Of a stretch of 64,000 bases of DNA, positions 55,905 to 64,000 are shown piece after piece; within the stretch, counting starts at the first letter, position 1, and every line of letters starts with the position of its first letter. Where the stretch lies: positions 1 through 64,000 of the forward strand of contig NC_022358.1 in NCBI RefSeq assembly GCF_000297055.2, in the 5' to 3' direction. The notes below the pieces were generated by a model. It saw only the letters and a program-made list of their open reading frames with translations. It ran no database searches and was not told the origin of the DNA. This stretch comes from Sulfuricella denitrificans skB26. Lineage in GTDB: Bacteria; Pseudomonadota; Gammaproteobacteria; Burkholderiales; Sulfuricellaceae. The position numbers and the translations under genes are program-made.

Positions 55905-58900
55905 TCAACTTGCCTTCGATTTTTTCCTGCCCGTCACCCAGACGTAGAACATGGGCAGGTAGAACAGGCTCATGAAGGTACCCACCAGCAGTCCGCCGAT
56001 GGCGGCGTCCGCCAGGGGGGACAGTCGCTCCAGCCCGATGGCATGTTCGATGGCAATGGGCAACATGCCGGCGATGGTGGCGAGCGCGGTCATCAGGATC
56101 GGGCGGTAGCGCAGTTTCACCGAGCCTTCCGCTGCCTCTAAAGCGCTCTGACCTTCCTTGCGGCGTTCCTGGATGAAGTCCACCAGCAGGATGGAATTCT
56201 TGATGATGATGGAGAACAGCAGCACGACGCCGAGTATCGCCGACAGGGCCAGCGCTTTGCCGAAGGCAAGCAGGCCCCACATCGCGCCGATGATGGACAG
56301 CGGCAGGATGAGCACGGACAGCAGCCCCAGCCCCACGCTGCGGTAGGCCGGCACCAGCACACCGAAGAGCAGCAGCACGCCCAGCCCGAGGCCGACAATC
56401 ATGCGCTTGCCGGATTCCTTGGAGGTGGCGAAGTCGCCCTCGTCGCTGTAGCTCACGTCTTTCGGCATGACCTTGGCCACGGCGGCCACAGCCTCGTCGG
56501 AGAGCAGGCTGATGGGCTTGGTGTTGCGATAGGCGAACACGTCCAGGGAGTAATGGATGCCGTTGGTGGTGAGAATGGCGGTGGCAGGCTGGCGCTCGAT
56601 ATGGGCGATCTGGCCCAGTGACACGGCCTCGCCGCTGGGCAGCTGGATCGGCAACAGCATCAGCGCCTGCGGATTGGCGCGGTAGGCATCGCTGAAATAG
56701 GTGCGCACCGGCAGGCTGCCAACCGATGGCAATTTGCTCAGACTGGCCACTGGCAGGCCTTTCAGGGGCAACTGACCGACCACCTGATCGGGTGTCGCGC
56801 CCAAGGCACGAAGTTTTTCCTCATCAAGCACCAGCACGGCTTCTTCGCTGTTTCTGTCCCAACTGGTGGACACCGTGGTGACGCCCGGCACCATCCTCAG
56901 CGCCACCACGACATCGTTGGCGGTTTTTGCCAGCACATGCCAGTCCTCGCTCACGAGGCGGATGTCGATCGGCGCCTTGATGGTGGACAGGGCAGTGGCG
57001 CCGGAATCGAACACGTCGGCGCTGATGATGCCCGGCACGACTGCCAGCTGTTTGCGCAAATCGGCCTCGATGCCCCAGCTGCTTTGCGTGCGGTGCAGGC
57101 GATCGACATAGGTGATGGTATAGGTAGCCTCGCCCGGCAACTGGCCTGAGCCCAGGGACAGGATGCCGGCCTCCGAACCAAAGGCGGCGCTGATGCGCTC
57201 GATGCGCTTATCCTGTGTCAGCGTGCGATCGAAATCCTTGAGCCGCGCCTCGGCCAGTGCCACCGGCACGTTGCCGCCGAATTTGACGTGCACCTTGACG
57301 ATGCCGGTGTCCATCGGCGGCATGGCGTCGCGGCCGATCAGCGGCATGACGACCTTCACGCTGACCGCCAGCAAAATGATCGCAGGCAGCACCAGCAGGG
57401 TACGCCGCAGCCAGCTTCCCGCCAAGGCATAGCGCAACATGCCGACATAAAGCCCCGCGCCGGGCGCCAGAGTGCGCTGGTAGAAGCGTTCGATTGCCTG
57501 CTCCCAGCGGTTCTTCGACGGAAGGCCGTTGCGGTACCAGTAGGCCGACATTTTGGGAATGAAGGTGATGGCCAGGAAATAAGACACGAACACCGCGATC
57601 AATACGGGGCGGACCAGATGGGAGAAAATCGCCTCGGGGAAGCCGCCCACGTACATCAGTGGGGTGATCACCACAACCGTGGCGACGGTGCCGACCAGGA
57701 TGGGCGAGAGCACTTCCTCGGTGCCGTGGCGGATGGCGGTGTCCACGTCTTCCTTGAGTTCTTCCAGGTGGCGCTCGATGTTTTCCAGCACCACCACGGC
57801 ATCGTCCACCAGCATCCCCAAGGCCAGGATGATGCCGGTCATGACGGTGATGTTGAGTTCCTTGCCCATCAGCCAAAGTATCGCCAGGGTGAGCAGGAAG
57901 ACCAGCGGGATACTGATCAGGGAAGTCACCACCGCGCGCCAGTTGGCGAGGAAAAACAGCATCACCAAGGCGACGAAGATGACGGCGTCGCGCAGCGCTT
58001 CGATCATATTGGCATTGGATGTCGCGATCAGCTCCTCCTGCGTGTCGGCAACGGCGAATTCGATATTCGGATAGCGCGCCTTGAGACTGGGCAGAATGCG
58101 GTTGGCGTCGTCGATGGCGCCCTGCACACTTTCGCCAGGCGCGCGCTGGATGGCGATGGCGATCGCTGGCTTGCCGTTGCCGTGGAAGGCAGCGAAACGC
58201 TCGGCCTGGGTGAGCTCCACCCGCGCCACGTCGCCTAGCGTCAGGCCGTTGGCGAGCGGCAGGCGGCGCAAGGCCTCGGCGCTGACGCGCTCGCCATAGA
58301 TCGTGAGAGTGGCCAGCGACGCGTTGCCTTGGGTGACGCCCACCGGATAGTCCCGCCCCAGCCTGGCCATGACGTCCTGGAGCTGGGCTTGGCTGATGCG
58401 GTAGCGCGCCAGTTGCAGCGGGTCGAACTCCACCCGCAGGGCGGGTTCGTAGCCGCCGAAGATTTCCACGTTGGCGATATGCGGCTGGGTAAGAAAGGCC
58501 GTGCGCAGGTCGTTTTCCGCAATCAGCCGGATCTGGGCCAGGCTCGCATGGCTGCCGGGTTTGGGAGACAGCGCCAGGGTCAGCACCGGATTGGTGAAGG
58601 CACCTACGGCATACACGGCGGAAGCGGGCGACTCCGGCGGAAGCTTGCCGCGCGCACGGGAAAGGGCGTTATTGACGTCCAGCACCGCCGCATCCAGCCC
58701 CTTGGTGTATTCGAATTCGGCGCGCACGATGGACACTTCGTTCTTGTTGATGCTTTGCACATCGCGAATGCCGGACAGGGCATACAGCTCCTGCTCGATC
58801 GGGCGCGACACCTTTTGCGCCACGGTCTGGGCAGCCGCACCCGGCAACTGGGTGATGACCGTCACTTGGGGCCGCTCGACATCGGGGTACATGTTGCGCG

Positions 58901-58994
58901 GCAGATTGACATAACCAACGACGCCTAAAATTGAGCCGATCACCAGAATCATCGCCAGCAGCAAAGGCCGGTCGTAAAAGAAACGGAACAGCAT
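55905..58994 (-). CDS. RND-family efflux transporter permease (second system)
   Basis: This 1029-aa inner-membrane pump has 12 membrane helices. It carries both aspartates of the proton relay in GMLVDDAVVVLENIERH, plus NLPRNMYPDVERPQVTVITQLPGA and SRPIEQELYALSGI at the N-terminus. It is clearly different from the pump at 42708. It follows its membrane-fusion gene with 3 bp between. Confidence 0.93.
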   Translation of the reverse strand: MLFRFFYDRPLLLAMILVIGSILGVVGYVNLPRNMYPDVERPQVTVITQLPGAAAQTVAQKVSRPIEQELYALSGIRDVQSINKNEVSIVRAEFEYTKGLDAAVLDVNNALSRARGKLPPESPASAVYAVGAFTNPVLTLALSPKPGSHASLAQIRLIAENDLRTAFLTQPHIANVEIFGGYEPALRVEFDPLQLARYRISQAQLQDVMARLGRDYPVGVTQGNASLATLTIYGERVSAEALRRLPLANGLTLGDVARVELTQAERFAAFHGNGKPAIAIAIQRAPGESVQGAIDDANRILPSLKARYPNIEFAVADTQEELIATSNANMIEALRDAVIFVALVMLFFLANWRAVVTSLISIPLVFLLTLAILWLMGKELNITVMTGIILALGMLVDDAVVVLENIERHLEELKEDVDTAIRHGTEEVLSPILVGTVATVVVITPLMYVGGFPEAIFSHLVRPVLIAVFVSYFLAITFIPKMSAYWYRNGLPSKNRWEQAIERFYQRTLAPGAGLYVGMLRYALAGSWLRRTLLVLPAIILLAVSVKVVMPLIGRDAMPPMDTGIVKVHVKFGGNVPVALAEARLKDFDRTLTQDKRIERISAAFGSEAGILSLGSGQLPGEATYTITYVDRLHRTQSSWGIEADLRKQLAVVPGIISADVFDSGATALSTIKAPIDIRLVSEDWHVLAKTANDVVVALRMVPGVTTVSTSWDRNSEEAVLVLDEEKLRALGATPDQVVGQLPLKGLPVASLSKLPSVGSLPVRTYFSDAYRANPQALMLLPIQLPSGEAVSLGQIAHIERQPATAILTTNGIHYSLDVFAYRNTKPISLLSDEAVAAVAKVMPKDVSYSDEGDFATSKESGKRMIVGLGLGVLLLFGVLVPAYRSVGLGLLSVLILPLSIIGAMWGLLAFGKALALSAILGVVLLFSIIIKNSILLVDFIQERRKEGQSALEAAEGSVKLRYRPILMTALATIAGMLPIAIEHAIGLERLSPLADAAIGGLLVGTFMSLFYLPMFYVWVTGRKKSKAS

Positions 58995-58997
58995 GAT

Positions 58998-60137
58998 TTA
59001 GCCGCCTTTTGTGATTTTGAACGGCGTGCCGAGGATCAGTCGGGTGAGCACGTCAGGCCCGCCGCAGGCAATGGTTGCTCCGTTCAGGCGGGCATCCGTG
59101 CTGGCCACGCCTTCGCTGCCCGAAGCGGCCAGTTCCACGGTGAGCGGCCGGGCCGGACCGGATTGCGCAAGCTGAAAGATGGTGGCGCTGTGGCCGTCGT
59201 TGTTGAGCAGGCAGGTATCCGGCAAGAACACACCCTGGCCAGAAAAAGTCACCAGCTTGACCGACACGCGAGAGCCCGGCGTCAGGCCGTCGGCGCGCGC
59301 TTCATAGCGGCGCATCCCCTGTGCACCTGCTTCGGGCCACGGCTTGAGAGGCAGGTCCCTGCCCTGCCAGCGCAAGGCGACCGGGCGAGAGATGTCCGGC
59401 AGATTCACCAACAGACGGGACTCTCCCAGGGCAACGAGGCGCAACAAGGGCTTGCCGGGAGTGGCAAGATCGCCCGGCTGCACCGGACGCGCCGCCACCA
59501 TGCCATTGAAAGGCGCGCGGATGACGGCATAGGCGAGATTCTCACGTGCCGACCGGACGGCGGCTTCCGTTGCGCGCAGGCTAGCCTGATAGCCATCGAC
59601 AGCGGCCTGAGTGCCGGATAGCCTCGCTTCGGCAGCCGCCTGGTTGCTTTGCTCCGACTGCAACTGCTCCAGGGAAACGCCCTTGATCTTATACAAAGAA
59701 TCGGCTCGCGCAGCACGGTCGCGCGCAGCTTGGGCGGCGACCTTGGCGGCAGCCAGATCGGCGTTCAGGCTGCCCTGTTGTAACCGGGTGCGAGCCAAGT
59801 CAGCTTCGGCGCGCTGCAATTGCGATTGGGCATCGGCATCGTCCAGCCGCACCAGGACATCACCCTTCCTGAAACGGTCGCCTTCAAGGTAGCGCAACTC
59901 CGCCACGTAACCGGTCAGGCGACTGGCGATATTGGCTTCCTGTACCGCCTGCACCTCGGCCACCAGCGGCAGGGTGAGGGCGAAACGGGCGCTGACGAGC
60001 TGGCGCGCCTCCACCGCCACTGGCACCGATGCCGGCGGCTTTTCTGCCGTCAGTCTGGATTTCTGATGTTTGACCAGCATCCCGGCGCCAACCAGCGCCA
60101 CGATGGTGAGAATGATGATGACGGTTTTCTTTTTCAT
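58998..60137 (-). CDS. RND membrane-fusion (adaptor) protein (second system)
   Basis: This 379-aa protein has an N-terminal membrane or signal anchor (VIIILTIVALVGAGMLV) and a lipoyl domain (GYVAELRYLEGDRFRKGDVLVRLDDADAQSQLQ). A long coiled-coil hairpin and a beta-barrel region follow. It bridges the RND pump and TolC and overlaps the TolC gene by 4 bp. Confidence 0.9.
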   Translation of the reverse strand: MKKKTVIIILTIVALVGAGMLVKHQKSRLTAEKPPASVPVAVEARQLVSARFALTLPLVAEVQAVQEANIASRLTGYVAELRYLEGDRFRKGDVLVRLDDADAQSQLQRAEADLARTRLQQGSLNADLAAAKVAAQAARDRAARADSLYKIKGVSLEQLQSEQSNQAAAEARLSGTQAAVDGYQASLRATEAAVRSARENLAYAVIRAPFNGMVAARPVQPGDLATPGKPLLRLVALGESRLLVNLPDISRPVALRWQGRDLPLKPWPEAGAQGMRRYEARADGLTPGSRVSVKLVTFSGQGVFLPDTCLLNNDGHSATIFQLAQSGPARPLTVELAASGSEGVASTDARLNGATIACGGPDVLTRLILGTPFKITKGG

Positions 60138-61420
60138 GGCTTATCCCACTGTGCGATATAGGTGTCGGGTGGCGTACCCGCCAGAACCTGGGCGGAAGAC
60201 CAAGCGGCGGCGGCGCGGGCGCGGGCGTCGGCGAAGCGGTATTGGGCGTCGAGCAGGTCACGCTGCTGACGCAGGAGATTTTCCAGTGTTTGCGCACCCA
60301 GCCGCCATCTTTCCTGATCCACATTCACTACTTCGCTGCGATAGGCGATTTCCTTCTCCAGCGCCTCGGCGTCGGCGCGCGCGCTGTCATAGGCGGACTG
60401 GAGCGCGGCGATCTGGCGCCGGGCCGCCCGCAATGCGGCTCGGCGGTCGTCTTCGGCGGCGAGTGCGCGCGCGCCTTCTGCGGAAGAGCGCAGATAGGTC
60501 CCGGCGTCGAGCGGGATGCTCACCCGTCCCATCATGCTCCAGGTATCCATGTCACCACCGCCGCCCTTGTTGTTGTAATAGTCCGCACCCAGACTGAAGG
60601 ACGGCAGCAGGTTACGGCGCGACTCGCTGGCGCCTGCCTCGGCGGCGCGCGCTTTCGCATCGGCCAGGCGGGCTGAGAGCGTGGCATCTGCATCGAGCGG
60701 ATTCCACTCAGGGACGGGAATACGAAGCGAGCCGTTCTCGGGGTCGATACCACTGGCGTCGATCAAGTCGGCTCGCGTCTCGCCCAGGATGCCCTTGAGC
60801 CGCGCCTCGTCGGCGGATATGCGCGCCACCTCGCTTTGCGCCAGACGCACATCAATTTCGGCGGCGCGGCCCAGTTCGGCCTCCTTGCGCACCCGTTCGG
60901 CGCTGGCTTCGACCCGCTCGCGCTGAATGCGCAAGGCATCAGCCTGGGCTTGCAGCGCCTGCTTGCGGACATAGGCATTGCCCGCCTGGTGCAGACGCAG
61001 CAGGGTTTCCTGGCTCGCCAGTAGTTCCGCGGCGGCGAGATTGTTCTTAAGTTTTTCGCGCGCGGCGGCAATCACGCCGAACACGTCCACCGGCAGCGCG
61101 TAGCTCACGCCGTAGCGGACGATGGCGTCGTCCTTGAGCAGCGGTGCGGTCTGTCCCGGCACGTAGATCCCCACCACCCGCTGGCCCTCATAGCGGGTGC
61201 GGTCGGCGACGAGGCTACCGCGTCCGAAATACTGGGCGGTCGCCGCCGACAGGTCGCCCTGAGCGCCTTCCACCTGCCGCTTGCGCGCCTCCACCGCCGG
61301 ATGATCGAGCGCCGCGCGCAGCACGTCGCCCAGTTCCCCGGCTCGCGCCTGCATGCAAATGCCGGTCGCGAAAAATAGCACCATGGTCAGGCTTTTATGC
61401 CTGGGTAAACAGATTTTCAT
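60134..61420 (-). CDS. TolC-family outer-membrane protein (second system)
   Basis: This 428-aa protein has a signal peptide (SLTMVLFFATGICMQARA) and TolC repeats (DHPAVEARKRQVEGAQGDLSAATAQYFGRG and KARAAEAGASESRRNLLPSFSLGADYYNN). The ATG at 61420 is chosen because upstream residues are not signal-like. It begins the TolC-MFP-RND set after the sigma gene. Confidence 0.85.
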   Translation of the reverse strand: MKICLPRHKSLTMVLFFATGICMQARAGELGDVLRAALDHPAVEARKRQVEGAQGDLSAATAQYFGRGSLVADRTRYEGQRVVGIYVPGQTAPLLKDDAIVRYGVSYALPVDVFGVIAAAREKLKNNLAAAELLASQETLLRLHQAGNAYVRKQALQAQADALRIQRERVEASAERVRKEAELGRAAEIDVRLAQSEVARISADEARLKGILGETRADLIDASGIDPENGSLRIPVPEWNPLDADATLSARLADAKARAAEAGASESRRNLLPSFSLGADYYNNKGGGGDMDTWSMMGRVSIPLDAGTYLRSSAEGARALAAEDDRRAALRAARRQIAALQSAYDSARADAEALEKEIAYRSEVVNVDQERWRLGAQTLENLLRQQRDLLDAQYRFADARARAAAAWSSAQVLAGTPPDTYIAQWDKP

Positions 61421-61513
61421 GCCGTGCCTTCCCAATCTCTGCGCTCTCTGTGATCTCTGTAGATTGAATGCTCCCAATACTAAGGAGACGAACGACAGGC
61501 CAAAAGGATGCAA

Positions 61514-62047
61514 TCAGATATGCGGTGTACGGGGAACGAAACAGCATACCTTGCCCGCCTCATCAAAGCGTACCTGGCAGGCTTGAGTCAAATGCTCGCG
61601 CAGCCGTTTCCGTGCCCGCTGGACGCGGGACTTGGCGCCCGGTAGGGAAATATCCTTAAGCCGTGCATAGTCTTTTTGGTTCAGACCACCCAGATCGCAC
61701 AGGGTAATGACCTCGCGGTCTTCCTCCGACAATTCCGCCAAGGCGCGCGGCAGGCAAGCCGCCAGACTGTCCACGGCGGCGGGTTCGTCGGTTTCGACTG
61801 CCAGATCGTACGGCAGATCCACCTGCTCTTTTTTCAGACGCAAGCGATCCACCAACGCATTGCGCGCCACTTCGAATAGCCAGGCGCGGGCGTTGGCAAT
61901 CTCGCAGGATTTCTTATCCTGTCTCAGGGCCTTGAGGAACAACTCCTGCACCATGTCTTCGGTGTCGTGTGCGTTGCCCATGCGTCCGCACAACCAGGCC
62001 CGTAGCTCGCCCTCGTGCCGGTGCCAGGCGTTCATCAGGCAGCTCAT
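61514..62047 (-). CDS. sigZ: ECF-type RNA polymerase sigma factor, SigZ-like
   Basis: This 177-aa sigma factor has region 2 (HDTEDMVQELFLKALRQ) and region 4 (LSEEDREVITLCDLGGLNQKDYARLKDISLPGAKSRVQRARKRLREHL). A C-terminal cysteine-rich tail (GKVCCFVPR) matches the SigZ group. No anti-sigma gene is visible next to it. It probably drives the downstream efflux/redox/sulfur operon. The start could be 62047 or the ATG at 62035. Confidence 0.85.
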   Translation of the reverse strand: MSCLMNAWHRHEGELRAWLCGRMGNAHDTEDMVQELFLKALRQDKKSCEIANARAWLFEVARNALVDRLRLKKEQVDLPYDLAVETDEPAAVDSLAACLPRALAELSEEDREVITLCDLGGLNQKDYARLKDISLPGAKSRVQRARKRLREHLTQACQVRFDEAGKVCCFVPRTPHI

Positions 62048-62059
62048 TCCGCCGAGCCT

Positions 62060-62470
<411 letters not shown>

Positions 62471-62474
62471 GCGC

Positions 62475-62744
62475 TTATTCCTTGCCGCAGCAACCGCAGC
62501 AGGATTCCTTGCCGCCTAGCCATTCGTCGATCTTGGCCTTGCTCGGCACGCCGCCGGCATGCACCACCTTGCCATCGATCACCACGCCGGGGGTGGACAT
62601 GACGCCATAGCCGAGAATGGCGGCCATGTCCTCGACCTTCTCCAGTTTGACTTCGACGCCCTTGGCAAGCGCAGCTTCCTCGATCAGCTTGAGGGTGGTT
62701 TTACAGTTGGCACAGCCGGTGCCCAGTACCTTGATGTCTTTCAT
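62475..62744 (-). CDS. Small thioredoxin-fold protein (MTH895/TM0996 type)
   Basis: This 89-aa protein has the motif GTGCANCKTTLKLIEEA (C11 and C14) and the cis-proline STPGVVIDGKVVHAGGVPS. A C-terminal cysteine cluster (SCCGCCGKE) may bind metal. It is probably a disulfide reductase partner of ArsC. The ATG at 62744 gives the family length. Confidence 0.88.
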   Translation of the reverse strand: MKDIKVLGTGCANCKTTLKLIEEAALAKGVEVKLEKVEDMAAILGYGVMSTPGVVIDGKVVHAGGVPSKAKIDEWLGGKESCCGCCGKE

Positions 62745-62789
62745 TTCAGTATTCCTCCAATAAATTGTTAAAACGTTCGTGGTCAGCAA

Positions 62790-63095
62790 TTAAAATTTAT
62801 AAAACTGCGTATTCAGGTAAACGACGACATCCGCGTTATCCTGTTCCGACAGCGCCGGGCTGTAATAGTCACCCCAGCGCGCCACTTCCTGGCGTAATGC
62901 CTTGAGCGATTTAACCTTGCGTTCCGGCGACGCATACACCCCCGTACCATGGCAGTCGAGGCACGCCGCATGAACCTTCTCGCCGCGCACCAGGTCGCCT
63001 GTTGTGGGCGGATTGGAACTGGAAGCGGAGCATCCCGCCAATAGGACAACCGTCGCCACCAGCCCGAGTTTCAGATTGGTTGTGGAGGTTTTCAT
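62790..63095 (-). CDS. Small c-type cytochrome lipoprotein
   Basis: This 101-aa protein has a signal and lipobox LLAGC (Cys22) and one heme motif CLDCH at residues 45-49. Class I cytochrome features follow (PALSEQDNADVVVYLNTQ). It should act in periplasmic electron transfer. It overlaps the small secreted protein gene by 4 bp, so both are co-transcribed. Confidence 0.85.
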   Translation of the reverse strand: MKTSTTNLKLGLVATVVLLAGCSASSSNPPTTGDLVRGEKVHAACLDCHGTGVYASPERKVKSLKALRQEVARWGDYYSPALSEQDNADVVVYLNTQFYKF

Positions 63096-63412
63096 TGGCT
63101 TTGGCCTCCACGCTGGCGCTGCCGCAACGGCTCGCACTGGGTCACGTCAAGGCCGCGTTGACGAACGCGTAACTGCATTTCCTGCTGATGAGCCTGACGG
63201 TACGCATCCTTCTCCTCAGGCGTCCGCGCGGCGCGCATGTGCGTGCGGTAGGCTTCGCGCTCCTCGTGGGTCATCTGATCAGCACAGTAAATCAGCTCGC
63301 GCTGCTCTGTCGCCTCGGGCTGTTCTCCCGCGCTCTGGGCGAGAACCGGGGCGGAAACTACAAATAATGTAATTGCCAAAACACCCCAGAAAACTTCGGT
63401 TATTTTTTGCAT
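63092..63412 (-). CDS. Small secreted protein (MTHEER motif)
   Basis: This 106-aa protein has a signal peptide (VFWGVLAITLFVVSAPVLAQ) and the mature motif MTHEEREAYRTHMRAARTPEEKDAYRQAHQQEMQLRVRQRGLDV. It is related to the protein at 52520-52831. Function is unknown. The ATG at 63412 follows GGAGTGCGAACC. Confidence 0.7.
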   Translation of the reverse strand: MQKITEVFWGVLAITLFVVSAPVLAQSAGEQPEATEQRELIYCADQMTHEEREAYRTHMRAARTPEEKDAYRQAHQQEMQLRVRQRGLDVTQCEPLRQRQRGGQSQ

Positions 63413-63441
63413 GGTTCGCACTCCTGTCTGGAACAGCACGA

Positions 63442-64000
63442 TCATCCGGGCTTGACTGCCTCGATACTGGCCGAGCAAATATAGTCTTCCACTCCCCGCC
63501 CCGGCGCCCACTGTCGTATGAACTCGCGGCTGGCATCCCTGGCTTCGATGCGGATAGTTGCAAAACCTGCTGCCGCCAACATCTGTTCGATTTCCTCCGC
63601 TGCCGCTGCACCGGCGATGCAGCCAGTGTACAGGGCCAGGTCGCGGCGCGCTTCTTCCGGCAACGGCGCGGTGGTGACGATGTCGGAAATCGCCAGACGG
63701 CCACCGTTTTTCAGCACCCGAAAAGCATCGCGGAACACCTGCGCCTTGTCGGGTGAGAGGTTGATCACGCAGTTGGAAATGATCACGTCCACCGTAGCAT
63801 CGGCCACCGGCAGATGCTCGATCTCGCCGAGGCGGAATTCGGTGTTGGCGTAACCGCCTTTGGCCGCATTGCTCCGGGCCTTGGAAACCATATCCGGCGT
63901 CATGTCCACGGCGATCACCCGGCCGCTGCCGCCCACCTGACGCGCGGCAAGAAAACAGTCGAAACCTGCTCCGCTGCCCAGATCCAGCACGGTTTCGCCG
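63442..64000 (-). CDS. arsM: Arsenite S-adenosylmethionine methyltransferase (N-terminus beyond window)
   Basis: The 186 codons seen here are the C-terminal part of a SAM methyltransferase. Motif I is [18 protein letters not shown], and the arsenic-binding cysteines lie in SNCVINL and TGCIAGA, as in ArsM/AS3MT. The start is outside the window, because the frame remains open to base 64000. It lies beside the cytochrome, thioredoxin-fold and arsC genes. Confidence 0.85.
   Translation of the reverse strand, partial: GETVLDLGSGAGFDCFLAARQVGGSGRVIAVDMTPDMVSKARSNAAKGGYANTEFRLGEIEHLPVADATVDVIISNCVINLSPDKAQVFRDAFRVLKNGGRLAISDIVTTAPLPEEARRDLALYTGCIAGAAAAEEIEQMLAAAGFATIRIEARDASREFIRQWAPGRGVEDYICSASIEAVKPG

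Overview
The window looks like a plasmid-type or chromid-type replicon of a Gram-negative bacterium. The best guess is a sulfur-oxidising or metal-exposed betaproteobacterium. Evidence for this is the protein families present, the sulfur-handling genes (two-part YeeE/YedE, TauE, FmdE-like, rhodanese, OsmC, SulP), two RND efflux systems, arsenic genes and an N-type ATPase. The first 3.9 kb is AT-rich and the part beyond about 28.5 kb is clearly GC-rich, so the window is a mosaic. The species cannot be fixed from sequence reading alone.

Layout. (1) 1-3.9 kb is the replication and partition core: a Rep_3-type initiator on the minus strand, an iteron origin with two perfect DnaA boxes, parA-parB, and a second array of five exact 58-bp repeats carrying the iteron core in inverted orientation. 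(2) 4.0-6.9 kb is an umuD-umuC-SRAP DNA-damage cluster. (3) 7.0-13.8 kb is an accessory island of mostly unrecognised genes: a winged-helix/nuclease-like protein coupled to a lipoprotein, an XRE regulator, small membrane proteins, and a strong candidate structured RNA at 12786-12950. (4) 13.9-24.8 kb holds housekeeping-like genes: tex, phnA/yjdM, a spermidine-synthase-like gene, a ribbon-helix-helix regulator beside a SulP transporter with matching operators, hemE, an ArnA-type epimerase and pal. (5) 25.2-27.8 kb is a mobile or stability module: a Phd/PIN toxin-antitoxin pair, a serine resolvase with a res-like site, and a HigBA pair.

(6) From 27.9 kb to the end almost everything is on the minus strand in tightly overlapping operons. 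In transcription order these are: arsM (cut by the window end), a small secreted protein, a c-type cytochrome, a thioredoxin-fold protein and arsC; SigZ-type sigma factor, TolC, MFP, RND, thioredoxin, CcdA, OsmC, TauE, FmdE; a small Suf-like cluster (lipoprotein, thioredoxin-fold, SufC-like, SufB/D-like with an apparent frameshift); CDF, TolC, MFP, RND, Fe-S flavoprotein reductase, split YeeE, a membrane protein and a phospholipase D; an ATP-grasp protein followed by an N-ATPase operon; and finally FmdE-like, phosphodiesterase and rhodanese genes. The cluster logic suggests periplasmic sulfur and redox chemistry together with metal or drug efflux.

The most unusual observations are the tandem hairpin RNA at 12786-12950 with covarying stems, its own promoter and terminator; the shared operator linking the ribbon-helix-helix gene and sulP; the inverted 58-bp iteron array behind parB; and the N-ATPase with a b-delta-like fusion, no AtpR-type gene and an incomplete sodium motif in subunit c.
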